DNA of 64,000 nt from CAVROT01 sp963722905 (GTDB lineage Bacteria > Pseudomonadota > Alphaproteobacteria > Rhodobacterales > Rhodobacteraceae): contig CAVROT010000013.1 in the NCBI GenBank assembly GCA_963722905.1, positions 1 through 64,000 on the forward strand. Direction: 5' to 3'. The notes under the pieces are model-generated. The model was given only the letters and a program-made list of their open reading frames with translations. It made no database searches and was not told where the DNA came from. Below, piece by piece: positions 8,883 to 17,326 of the stretch. Both the position numbers and the translations under genes were made by a program. Within the stretch, counting starts at the first letter, position 1; each line of letters starts with the position of its first letter.

Positions 8883-9845
8883 TCAGGGGCAGGCGGCGGC
8901 GCCGGTGGCGCGGCGGGGGCGGCCGGGACCGTCCGGCAGCGGGATGAAGTCGGCCTCGTCGCCCGGCACGGTGTCGAACCGGCCACGGCGCCAGTCCTCC
9001 TTCGCCATCTCGATCCGCTCGGGTCGCGACGAGACGAAGTTCCACCATATGTAGCGCGGCCCCTCCATCGGATCGCCGCCGAACAGCATGACGCGGGCGT
9101 CGGTCACGGCGCGCACGGTGACGGCGTCGCCCGGGCGCAGGATCAGCAGCTGACGCGCGTCGAACGTGTCGCCGGCGATTTCGACGCTGCCCGAGATGGT
9201 GTAGAGCGCGCGTTCGACATGAGTGGCGTCGATGGGCACCGGCCGGCCTGCCGCGATCCGAAGGTCGGCATAGAGCGTCTCGGATGCCGTCTTGAGCATC
9301 GATGCCGTACCGAATGCACTGCCTGCGATGATCCGGGCAGTCAGGCCGTCGCCCTCGACCACGGGCAGGTCGTCCGCCCCGTGGTGCAGGAACTGGGGGT
9401 CGGATTCTTCCACCCCCTCGGGCAGCGCCACCCAGGTCTGCAGGCCGAACAGCCGCTGGCCGCTGGCCCGGTGCGCCTCGTCCGTTCTTTCGGAATGGAC
9501 GATGCCCCGCCCCGCGCGCATCCAGTTCACGGCGCCGGGACGGATCGCCCGTTCGGTTCCCAGGCTGTCGCGATGCAGGATCTCGCCCTCGAAAAGGTAG
9601 GTGAGCGTCGCGAGGTTGATATGCGGGTGCGGGCGCACGTCGATGCCCTGGTCGGTCAGGAAGTCGGCCGGGCCCATCTGGTCGAAGAAGATGAAGGGGC
9701 CGACCATCTGCCGCTTCACCGACGGCAAGGCGCGGCGGACCGTCATCTCGCCCAGGTCCACGGCGCGCGGCACGATCACGGTCTCTACGGCCGCGACCGA
9801 AGCGGCGTCTCCGAGGACAGGGTCGGGACAGGGGCTCCAGCTCAT
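8883..9845 (-). CDS. Pirin family protein
   Basis: Bicupin protein of 320 aa. The metal site of human pirin is conserved: His73 and His75 in RPHPHINLATLTY, His117 and Glu119 in GRGIVHSER. Bacterial pirins include quercetin dioxygenases and redox-stress proteins; the substrate is unknown. First gene of a three-gene minus-strand operon with the MhqO-like and MhqD-like genes (24-nt gap to the former). A perfect inverted repeat 34 nt upstream of the start is a candidate operator. Confidence 0.92.
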   Translation of the reverse strand: MSWSPCPDPVLGDAASVAAVETVIVPRAVDLGEMTVRRALPSVKRQMVGPFIFFDQMGPADFLTDQGIDVRPHPHINLATLTYLFEGEILHRDSLGTERAIRPGAVNWMRAGRGIVHSERTDEAHRASGQRLFGLQTWVALPEGVEESDPQFLHHGADDLPVVEGDGLTARIIAGSAFGTASMLKTASETLYADLRIAAGRPVPIDATHVERALYTISGSVEIAGDTFDARQLLILRPGDAVTVRAVTDARVMLFGGDPMEGPRYIWWNFVSSRPERIEMAKEDWRRGRFDTVPGDEADFIPLPDGPGRPRRATGAAACP

Positions 9846-9878
9846 GCGGGTCGCTTTATCCTGGTCGGGCGGCTTGTG

Positions 9879-9894
9879 GGAACGTAAGCGTTCC
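9879..9894. promoter_or_regulatory. Inverted repeat upstream of the pirin operon
   Basis: Perfect palindrome GGAACG-TAAG-CGTTCC, 34 nt before the pirin start codon and the right size for a dimeric repressor. Its position suggests an operator for the pirin/mhqO/mhqD-like operon. No repressor gene lies beside it, so the binding protein is unknown. Confidence 0.4.
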
Positions 9895-10301
9895 GCGCCC
9901 GATGGAAAGTCCCCCGTCGGTCGATGCCGGGTCCACCGCCGCCGGCCGGTGGCCGCGACGGACGAGGCTTTATGGGTACCCTGCCGGTCGGCTGTAAACC
10001 GGGCATTAACCAAGTTTGCCTAGGTCCGTGCGGGAATGCCATCCTTGGGAAGGGCTTTCTGCAATGGACGACACGACCGCAAGGAGGGGCCGAATGGCAG
10101 GCCATCGCAGAGGCCGGCCGCCGGGGGGCAGTGCGCATCCCGCACGTTCGGGTGATCGCGGGTCGATTCGGCGCGCGGCACGTGCCGATCGCCGTGACCG
10201 CGCCACATCGGTGTGCTAGCCCAACTGACGCTTGGGCAATGCCCATCGCCTTTCCCGGGCCGCGGAGGCCTTCGTCCCGTTCCAAGCATCGAGGTGCCCA
10301 A
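9895..10301. other. Intergenic region between divergent genes
   Basis: Together with the palindrome at 9879-9894, this fills the 456-bp gap between the pirin operon and the phosphatase gene, and must carry both promoters. A less GC-rich patch lies near 9990-10025. A 41-codon arginine-rich frame starts at 10094 behind AAGGAGG, but its composition is what unselected GC-rich sequence gives, so I do not call it a gene. Confidence 0.45.
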
Positions 10302-11486
10302 ATGAGACCATTCATTGTTCAGGCCTTGGCGGCAGTCGCCGTGTTGACCCTGCTTTTGCCAGCAGGTGCTCAGGACACGCCGCCACGGGAACGGCCCGAC
10401 ACGATGCGCCAGATCTCGACCCACATGGGCGAGATGTCGGTCTCGGCGGACGGCGGCGAGGTGACGGTGGACGATACCCTGCGGTTCGAGCCGTTCCAGC
10501 AGATCGACGAGATGTTCTTTCGCGACGACGTGGTCTTCGTGATGCGGCACGGGCCCACGGACTGGTCCAAGCTGGACGCAAAGAACGTCGCACCCACGGA
10601 TTGCGCGAACCAGCGGATCATGTCCCCGCAGGGCGTGGAGGACATGCGCAACCTCGGCACGCTGCTGGCCAGCAACGAGGTTCTGCCGGCCCGGATCGTG
10701 GTGAGCCAGTGGTGCCGGAACCAGCAGACGCTGGAACACCTGCTCGAAGGCTTCGACAGGATCGACCCGCAGATCGCCGCCGACATGCCGACCGAGACGG
10801 ACCCGGCGCTGAACCTTCTGCTGTCGCTCCAGGGCGCGAAGACGGTCAACGGCATCCGCGACCGCATCGCCGCGTGGGACGGCGACCCGAACCGCAGCGG
10901 TCCGTTGCTGCTGATCACCCATTATACCGATATCGAGGAGCTGACACAGTTCCGCGTGTTCGAGGGCGAGATCCTCGTCCTCGATCCCAAGCGCGACAAC
11001 CAGGTGCTGGGATATGTCCGGCTCAAGTCGGCGCAACCCGACGTGGGACACTTCGCCGATACGCTGGCCTCGCCCCTGCTGAGCCGCGATCAGGCCTTCG
11101 ACATGGTGGACCGCTACTATCAGGCGCTCAACACGAACGACGGCGACCTGCTCAGCGAGGTCGTCTCGGCCGGCTGGCTGGAGCGCGGGGCCTCGCCCTC
11201 GGTCCCCGATCAGGACGCCGAGACGTTCCTGAACGAGGTGAGCGGCGTGACCAGCGGCCTCGACGGCGCCCAGTTCGCCATCGACGACATCTACCTCGCC
11301 GACGATGTCGTGACGGTGAGGGGCACGATCACCGGTCGACATACGGGCGATGTGATGGGGATCCCGGCGACCGGACGCGAGGTCGAATTCGGTGCTATCG
11401 CGCTGCACCGGATGGCGGAGGGCGTCATCGCCGAAAGCTGGCAGATGGTCGACTGGGCGACGCTGATGCGCCTGATCACGAACTGA
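10302..11486 (+). CDS. Exported histidine phosphatase fused to an NTF2/SnoaL-like domain
   Basis: Protein of 394 aa. A Sec signal peptide (residues ~1-24, cleavage near AGA-QD) is followed by a histidine-phosphatase-like domain with the RHG signature at 82-84 and a second catalytic-type His in LLLITHYTD near 205. Residues ~275-394 look like an NTF2/SnoaL-type fold (DMVDRYYQALNTNDGDLLSE, then VTVRGTITGRHTGD and GREVEFGAIALHRM). The phosphatase part should act on a phosphoester in the periplasm; what the second domain binds is unknown. GAGGTG lies 6 nt before the ATG. No operon partner is evident. Confidence 0.85.
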   Translation: MRPFIVQALAAVAVLTLLLPAGAQDTPPRERPDTMRQISTHMGEMSVSADGGEVTVDDTLRFEPFQQIDEMFFRDDVVFVMRHGPTDWSKLDAKNVAPTDCANQRIMSPQGVEDMRNLGTLLASNEVLPARIVVSQWCRNQQTLEHLLEGFDRIDPQIAADMPTETDPALNLLLSLQGAKTVNGIRDRIAAWDGDPNRSGPLLLITHYTDIEELTQFRVFEGEILVLDPKRDNQVLGYVRLKSAQPDVGHFADTLASPLLSRDQAFDMVDRYYQALNTNDGDLLSEVVSAGWLERGASPSVPDQDAETFLNEVSGVTSGLDGAQFAIDDIYLADDVVTVRGTITGRHTGDVMGIPATGREVEFGAIALHRMAEGVIAESWQMVDWATLMRLITN

Positions 11487-11596
11487 TCCGTCCGGCCGCA
11501 CCGCGGTAGACCGGGAACCGACGGCATCTCCAGCCTTTCGGCGCAGCCGGGACCCGTGTTCGCCGACGGCGCAAGACGGAATCCGTCGCTGCGACG

Positions 11597-12349
11597 TCAG
11601 CCCAGCGTGGCCAGAGCGGGAAACGTCTCGAGCAGCCAGTAGGAAAAGGACGAAAAGCCGCCGGTCAGCATCAGCAGGCCGATCGTCCACAGCAAGAGGC
11701 CCATGATCCGCTCGATCCGGTCCATGTGCCGCTTCATCCACGCCATGGCGCCTGTCATGCGCGGAAAGAACGCCGCGACCAACAGGAACGGGATCCCCAG
11801 GCCCGCGGCATACACCCCCAGCAGGGCCGTGCCGCGAACGAGCGAGGCCTCGGACGCGGCCAGAGACAGGATCGCGCCCAGCTGGGGGCCGATGCAGGGC
11901 GTCCAGCCGAAGGCGAAGGCCAGCCCCAGCACATAGGCCCCGGCAGCCGACCCGCCGCGGTCTCCGGCATCCAGCCGCGCCTCGCGTTCCAGGAACGGAA
12001 TGCGAAAGACGCCGACGAAATGTGCGCCGAAGACCATGACGACGATGCCGGCCAGCGTGTTGAACGTCGTCTGGTTGCGCAGAAAGAACGTCCCGAAAGC
12101 CGATGCGGTGAAGCCGAGGAACAGAAATACCGTGCTGAGTCCCAGGACGAAGGCAAATGCCGCCCCCAGGGGCCGGCGGCGGTCGGCGCCGGTTTGCGAC
12201 ATCTCGGCCATGCTGATCCCGCCCATGTAGGCCAGATAGGGCGGCACGATGGGCAGGACGCAGGGGCTGAGGAACGACAGGACGCCGGCCGCGAGGGCGA
12301 CAGCCATGGCGGGCAGGAGACCCGCATCGATGATGTCTGGACCGAACAT
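11597..12349 (-). CDS. ccdA: CcdA-type cytochrome c biogenesis / thiol transport protein
   Basis: Integral membrane protein of 250 aa with about six transmembrane helices. It carries electrons across the inner membrane to periplasmic thiol systems (cytochrome c maturation, DsbD-like reduction). The two redox cysteines sit in LSPCVLPIVPPYLAY (helix 1) and GWTPCIGPQLGA (middle), the CcdA signatures. Start chosen at 12349, directly before the first helix; upstream in-frame ATGs add unlikely sequence. tusA is divergent, 71 nt away. A DsbD alpha-domain protein elsewhere in the window could be one partner. Confidence 0.92.
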   Translation of the reverse strand: MFGPDIIDAGLLPAMAVALAAGVLSFLSPCVLPIVPPYLAYMGGISMAEMSQTGADRRRPLGAAFAFVLGLSTVFLFLGFTASAFGTFFLRNQTTFNTLAGIVVMVFGAHFVGVFRIPFLEREARLDAGDRGGSAAGAYVLGLAFAFGWTPCIGPQLGAILSLAASEASLVRGTALLGVYAAGLGIPFLLVAAFFPRMTGAMAWMKRHMDRIERIMGLLLWTIGLLMLTGGFSSFSYWLLETFPALATLG

Positions 12350-12420
12350 GACCGACCGATATGCCAGAGCTGCCCCGCCGTCGATGCACATCGGCGTGGA
12401 CATCGAACGGGCGCATCGGC

Positions 12421-12687
12421 ATGGCTGGTGACATGAACGGATCGAACGACGTCGACGCGCCCCCACATGACGACACGCTGGACGCGACGGGCCTGCTGTG
12501 CCCCCTGCCGGTCCTCAAGGCGCGCAAACGTCTGTCGGCGATGGCGCCGGGCCAGGTGCTGCGGCTGCTGGCGGACGATCCCGCCGCCGTCGTGGACGTG
12601 CCGCATTACTGCGCCGAGTCCGGTCATGCATTGCTGGCCACCGCCATGGCCCAAGGCAGCCCCTGCTACTGGATCCGGCGCCGCTGA
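12421..12687 (+). CDS. tusA: Sulfurtransferase TusA family protein
   Basis: Small sulfur-carrier protein of 88 aa. The family motif ATGLLCPLPVLKARKRL contains the active cysteine (Cys27 here), which carries persulfide sulfur toward tRNA thiolation or other sulfur transfer. A second ATG at 12433 would give 84 aa and is equally possible; neither has a strong Shine-Dalgarno site. Divergent from ccdA and convergent with rne; a hairpin follows the stop. Confidence 0.92.
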   Translation: MAGDMNGSNDVDAPPHDDTLDATGLLCPLPVLKARKRLSAMAPGQVLRLLADDPAAVVDVPHYCAESGHALLATAMAQGSPCYWIRRR

Positions 12688-12695
12688 CGGCAGCC

Positions 12696-12717
12696 GCCCT
12701 GCCTGTCGCGGCAGGGC
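12696..12717. terminator. Hairpin between convergent tusA and rne
   Basis: Perfect 8-bp stem GCCCTGCC/GGCAGGGC with a 6-nt loop, lying between the two convergent stop codons. It could act in either direction. There is no T-run, so its terminator role is only suggested. Confidence 0.4.
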
Positions 12718-12736
12718 GACGTCCGCCGGCCCGGCG

Positions 12737-15533
12737 TCATCGGCGCAGTGACCACCAGCCTCGGCGCTTGGGACGGTCGTCCGCCTCTTCGGCGGTGGCG
12801 GGCGCGTCCGGCGCCGGTGCGGCATCGTCGGTGGACGCATGCGGAAGGACCGCGACGGGCGCAAGGACATCCGCCGCTTCCTCGGCAGGCGACGGTGCCG
12901 GAGCGGCGGCCTCCGCGTGATCCTCGGACGGGTGTCCCGCCGGATCCGCAGCCCCGTTCCCGCCACTGTGCGCGGACTGCGCCTCGACGGAAACATGTGG
13001 CGCACGATCGGAAACCGACCCCGGATCCGCATCATCGGTTTGACCGGACGCACCCACCGGCGCGGCCGGACCGGAATCCTCCGACGTTACCGACTGCGCG
13101 ACCGCGTCGGAGCCCGAACCCCCGGTGGCCACCGGTGCACCATCGGGCGCGGACGACCGACGAGACCGGGACCTGCGACGCTTGGGTCGGTCGCCTGTGG
13201 GCGCCGCCTCGTCCGATTGCGCCGCGAAGGGAACGGCATCGTCCATGCGCGCTTCGTCGTCGCCGGCCGCGCCGTCGGACCCGCCGGCTGCCGACGGACG
13301 GGTATCGTCATCGGCGCCGGTTTGGTCTCCGTCGCCATTGCCGCCCTTGCGCCGCCGGCGCCGGCGCCGGCGCTTGCGCGGCTGGTCGTCGCCGGCATCG
13401 TCGCCGCGCCCCGACGGACGGTCCGGCGGCGGGGCTGCCGTTGCCTCCTGCGGTTCGGCCTCCGCCTCGGCGCCCGGCAGGTTGTCGTCGGCATCCTCGT
13501 CCGCGATGTCGTCGTCGGGGTCCTCCATGAGCGCCGGGTTCGACGAAATCGCCGCTGTCTGCCGCACGATGCGGGCCGTCTGCGTCTTGAACTTCTCGAT
13601 GCCGAAATCGGGGCTGACCAGCGACGGATCGGCCTCGATCCTCACGGCCATGCCGTAGCGCGCCTCGATCTGGGCGACGTGCTCGCGCTTCATGTTCATG
13701 ATGTAGTTGGCGATGGCCACGGGAACGCGGACCAGCACCTCGCGGGTGCGGTCGCGCACGCCCTCCTCCTCGATCTGGCGCAGGATGCTCAGCGACAGGT
13801 TGTCGTCGGACCGCACCAGACCGGTTCCGTGGCAATGCGCGCAAGGCTGCGTCGTCGCCTCGATCATGCCGGGGTGCAGACGCTGGCGCGACATCTCCAG
13901 CAGACCGAAGCCGCTGATGGGGCCGACCTGGATGCGGGCGCGGTCGGACTTGAGATGCTCCTTGAAAAGCTTCTCCACCGCGGCGTTGTTGCGCCGGTCC
14001 TCCATGTCGATGAAGTCGATCACGATGAGGCCCGCGAGGTCGCGCAGGCGCAGCTGGCGCGCCACCTCGGCCGCGGCCTCGAGGTTCGTCTTGGTCGCGG
14101 TGTCCTCGATCGACCCTTCGCGGGTGGCGCGCCCCGAGTTCACGTCGATGGCGACCAGCGCCTCTGTCACGCCGATGACGATGTAGCCGCCAGACGGCAA
14201 CTGGACGGTCGGGTTGAACATGCTCGAGAGGTACGATTCCACCTGATGCCGGGCGAAGAGAGGCATCTGATCGTGGTAGTGTTTCACGTTCTTGGCGTGG
14301 GACGGCATGATCATCTTCATGAAGTCCTTGGCCGTGCGGTAGCCGTCCTCGCCCTCGACGAGCACCTCGTCGATGTCGCGATTGTAGAGGTCGCGGATCG
14401 ACCGCTTGATCAGGTCGCCCTCCTGATAGATCGGCGCGGGCGCGATGGACCGCAGCGTCAGCTCTCGGATCTGCTCCCACATGCGCTGGAGGTATTCGTA
14501 GTCGCGCTTGACCTCGGTCTTGGTGCGCTTGGCGCCGGCGGTCCGCACGATCAGCCCCGCGCCCTTCGGCACCTCGATGGAGGTCGCGATCTCCTTGAGC
14601 TTCTTGCGGTCGGCGACGTTGGTGATCTTGCGGGAGATGCCGCCGCCGCGGGCGGTGTTGGGCATCAGGACGCAATAGCGCCCGGCGAGCGACAGGTAGG
14701 TGGTCAGAGCGGCACCCTTGTTGCCGCGCTCTTCCTTGACGACCTGTACCAGGAGGATCTGGCGAACCTTGATGACCTCCTGGATCTTGTACTTGCGCAC
14801 GCGGGTCTTGCGCGGCTGGCGGATCTCCTCGGCCACATCGTCGGCCGCGACGGATTCGATATCCTCGTCACGCTCGGAGGCATCGTCCATCGCCCGGTAA
14901 GGCGCGGCATCGTCGCGGTCTTCACGGCGTCGGCCACGGCCCTTGCGGGCACGGCCCTCGTCACCGGACGTGTCGTCGTTTGCCGACGTCGCGGTCATCG
15001 TCGTCGCCGTCGGAGGCGAGGTCGACCAGATCCATGCCCGGAATGGCGGAAACGACGGCGGCGGTGCGCGCCGCGGCGTCGAGGTCCGAAGCCGCCTGCC
15101 CCTCCGTCGCCCCGCCCGGATCGGACGGGACATCGGCCGTGGCCATCGCGTCGTCGGTGCTGGCCGAGGCGGGCTGCGACCGGCTGCGGCCGCGGGTGCG
15201 GGACCGTCGCTTGGGCTGCTCTTCCTCGTCCTGCTGCGCGGCGGCGTCGGCGGCCTCTTCGGCCATCAGCGCCTCGCGGTCGGCGACGGGGATCTGGTAG
15301 TAGTCGGGGTGCACCTCGGAATAGGCGAGGAATCCGTGGCGGTTGCCGCCGTATTCGATAAACGCCGCCTGCAGCGACGGTTCGACCCGCGTCACCTTGG
15401 CGAGGTAGATGTTCCCCGCCAGCTGGCGCTTGTTCTCGGATTCGAAGTCGAACGCCTCGACCCGGTTTCCGTCCACGACCACCACGCGCGTCTCCTCGGC
15501 GTGGGTGGCATCGATAAGCATCTTCTTGGGCAT
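12737..15533 (-). CDS. rne: Ribonuclease E, with an apparent frameshift in the linker
   Basis: RNase E is the single-strand endoribonuclease that starts mRNA decay and rRNA processing. The N-terminal piece (15533 to 14961) begins MPKKMLIDATHAEETRVVVV and contains the S1 domain (LAGNIYLAKVTRVEPSLQAAF); it stops soon after DLVDLASDGDDDDRDVG. The rest (about 15000 to 12737) is in another frame and holds the RNase H/DNase I-like core (VAIDVNSGRATREGSIEDT, LIVIDFIDMEDRRNN), the zinc link CAHCHGTG, and a disordered Arg/Ala/Asp-rich tail. The break is a single-base slip (+1) near 14975-15010, inside an acidic, repetitive insert. A sequencing error or a real slip are both possible; rne is normally essential. 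Confidence 0.9.
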
Positions 15534-15974
15534 GTTATGTTCCACACCCGGACCCGTCCCGACCCCGGGGGGGCGGCCGCGTCGGGGTGTTCTTTGATGA
15601 AGGAGACCGGCGTCACGGCAACCGTGCCCGCCAGAGCCCCATGGGGGCGTCCTGCGGTCATCTCGTCGCTCGCACCGGTCATCGCGGTTCTGCTCCGACG
15701 CCGCCACGAAGGTCCGGCGCCCATTTGTCGACCCGTTCGCCAGGGGGGCGTCGGGGGGTTGTTTCGGGCCGGACCCGCAGGCCGGCGGCCGGATAGGCAT
15801 GCCTGGACCCGGACGGCACGGCTTGTGCGTGCGGCGTCTGGAACCGTCGGCAAATAGGACCGGGAACGAACGGCGGAGCCGGTTACCGAACCCTTCCGTT
15901 TACATAATGTGATGCCGTGCGGAATGGCAATGGCCAACTATCCGCATGGAAACGCAACCCAAGAGCGACGTCCG
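15534..15974. other. Long leader and promoter region of rne
   Basis: A 441-bp gap between the rne start and the dctD-like stop, both on the minus strand. No gene is supported. It contains a promoter candidate near 15901-15930, implying an rne leader of roughly 360 nt. RNase E of E. coli is autoregulated through a long 5' leader; whether that applies here is inference. One local inverted repeat (CCCGAC/GTCGGG) lies just before the start codon. Confidence 0.45.
15901..15930 (-). promoter_or_regulatory. Candidate rne promoter
   Basis: On the minus strand, TTGCCA (15925-15930) is followed by 18 bases and TATGTA (15901-15906), the least GC-rich patch in this gap. The fit to the sigma-70 consensus is only moderate. 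Confidence 0.3.
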
Positions 15975-17315
15975 CTAGCCCAGATAGTCCGATCGGGCGA
16001 GCGAATATTTCGCCATCTTCTCGTTGAGGGTGCGACGCGGCAGACAGAGTTCGTCCATGACCGACACGATGCTTCCCCGATGGCGGCGCATCGTATTGTC
16101 GATCAGCATCCGCTCGAACGCCTCGACGTATTCCTTCAGCGGCTTGCCCTCGGTCGTCATGCCCGGCTGCGCCTCGTCCTCGGCGTCGGCCATCAGCAGG
16201 GACGAGATCGTGCCGGACCCGCGGCGGTTCTGCATGACCGCGCGTTCGGCCACGTTGACCAGCTGCCGGATGTTGCCCGGCCAGGGCGCCTGGAGAAGCT
16301 GCGCCGCTTCCTGGGCGCTGACTTCGGGCGCGTCGCAACCGTAGTCGTCGGCGTATTGCTCCGAAAAGCGCGCGAAGAGCGTCAGGATATCCTCGCCCCG
16401 CGCACGCAGGGGCGGCAGCGTGATCTTCATCGCAGCCAGCCGGTAAAAGAGGTCGGGGCGCAGGACGTCCTCGCAGGTGCGGCCCTGCTGCTGCAGGTTC
16501 GATATGGCGACGATGCGCGTCTCGGCCGGGCTGCCCTGTTCGTTGATCCACCCCAGAAGCCGCGCCTGTAGCGCCGGGGCCAGCGCGTCGATATCCTCCA
16601 GCACCAGCGTGCCGCCACGCGCCTCTTCCAGCAGTGGCGGGCGCATGTCGTCGTCGCCGGCCGGACCGAACAGCTGGCGCGCCAGCACGCCCTCTTCGTA
16701 GCCGGCGCAGGAGTGCAGGACGAACTTGCGCCCCGCCTTGGCGCCGACCGCATGCAACGCATGGGCCGTAAGCGTCTTGCCGGTCCCCGTCTCGCCGTCG
16801 ATCAGGACGTGACCGTCGGCCTGCCCCAGATCCAGGATGTCCTCGCGCAGCCTCTCCATGACGTCGCTGCCGCCCACGAGCTTGCGCATGATGCCGGTGC
16901 CGTCCGACAGCTCGCGCCGCAGGATGCGGTTGTCCAGCGTCAGGCGGCGCGCGGTGCTGGCGCGACGCGCAAGCTCGGTCATCTGGTCGGGGTTGAAGGG
17001 CTTTTCGAGGAAGTTGTAGGCACCCACGCGCATGGCCTCGACCGCCATCGGGACGTCGCCATGGCCGGTTATCATGATGACGGGCAGCCCGCTGTCGAGG
17101 CTCATCACCCGCTTGAGGAACGACATGCCGTCCATCCCGGGCATCTTGATGTCGCTCACCACGACGCCGGGCCAGTCCGGGCCCAGCACCTTCAGCGCGT
17201 CCTCGGCACTGGCATAGGCCTCGGTATCGAACCCCGATAGCGTAAGCCACTGGCTGATCGACTGCCGCATGTCCTGTTCGTCGTCGACGATCGCGATCTT
17301 GATGGCCTGCGCCAT
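15975..17315 (-). CDS. DctD-type response regulator lacking GAFTGA
   Basis: Protein of 446 aa: receiver domain at 1-120 (phospho-acceptor Asp55 in VVSDIKMPGMDG), an AAA+ domain (~145-375) with Walker A GETGTGKT near 173, and a C-terminal Fis-like helix-turn-helix (MDELCLPRRTLNEKM). Upstream the sensor DctB ends 11 nt away, forming a two-component pair of the C4-dicarboxylate type. The GAFTGA loop that contacts sigma-54 is absent: after RQLFGPAGDDDM the sequence jumps to LLEEARGGTLVLEDID. It may therefore not work through sigma-54, as reported for R. capsulatus NtrC. No dctPQM transporter lies nearby. Confidence 0.88.
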   Translation of the reverse strand: MAQAIKIAIVDDEQDMRQSISQWLTLSGFDTEAYASAEDALKVLGPDWPGVVVSDIKMPGMDGMSFLKRVMSLDSGLPVIMITGHGDVPMAVEAMRVGAYNFLEKPFNPDQMTELARRASTARRLTLDNRILRRELSDGTGIMRKLVGGSDVMERLREDILDLGQADGHVLIDGETGTGKTLTAHALHAVGAKAGRKFVLHSCAGYEEGVLARQLFGPAGDDDMRPPLLEEARGGTLVLEDIDALAPALQARLLGWINEQGSPAETRIVAISNLQQQGRTCEDVLRPDLFYRLAAMKITLPPLRARGEDILTLFARFSEQYADDYGCDAPEVSAQEAAQLLQAPWPGNIRQLVNVAERAVMQNRRGSGTISSLLMADAEDEAQPGMTTEGKPLKEYVEAFERMLIDNTMRRHRGSIVSVMDELCLPRRTLNEKMAKYSLARSDYLG

Positions 17316-17326
17316 ATCGTTCTCCC

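Noticed and set aside
14961..15040. Programmed -1 frameshift in rne
   Set aside because: The downstream frame is at +1, not -1, and the GGCAAAC run is not in the right register for a slippery heptamer.
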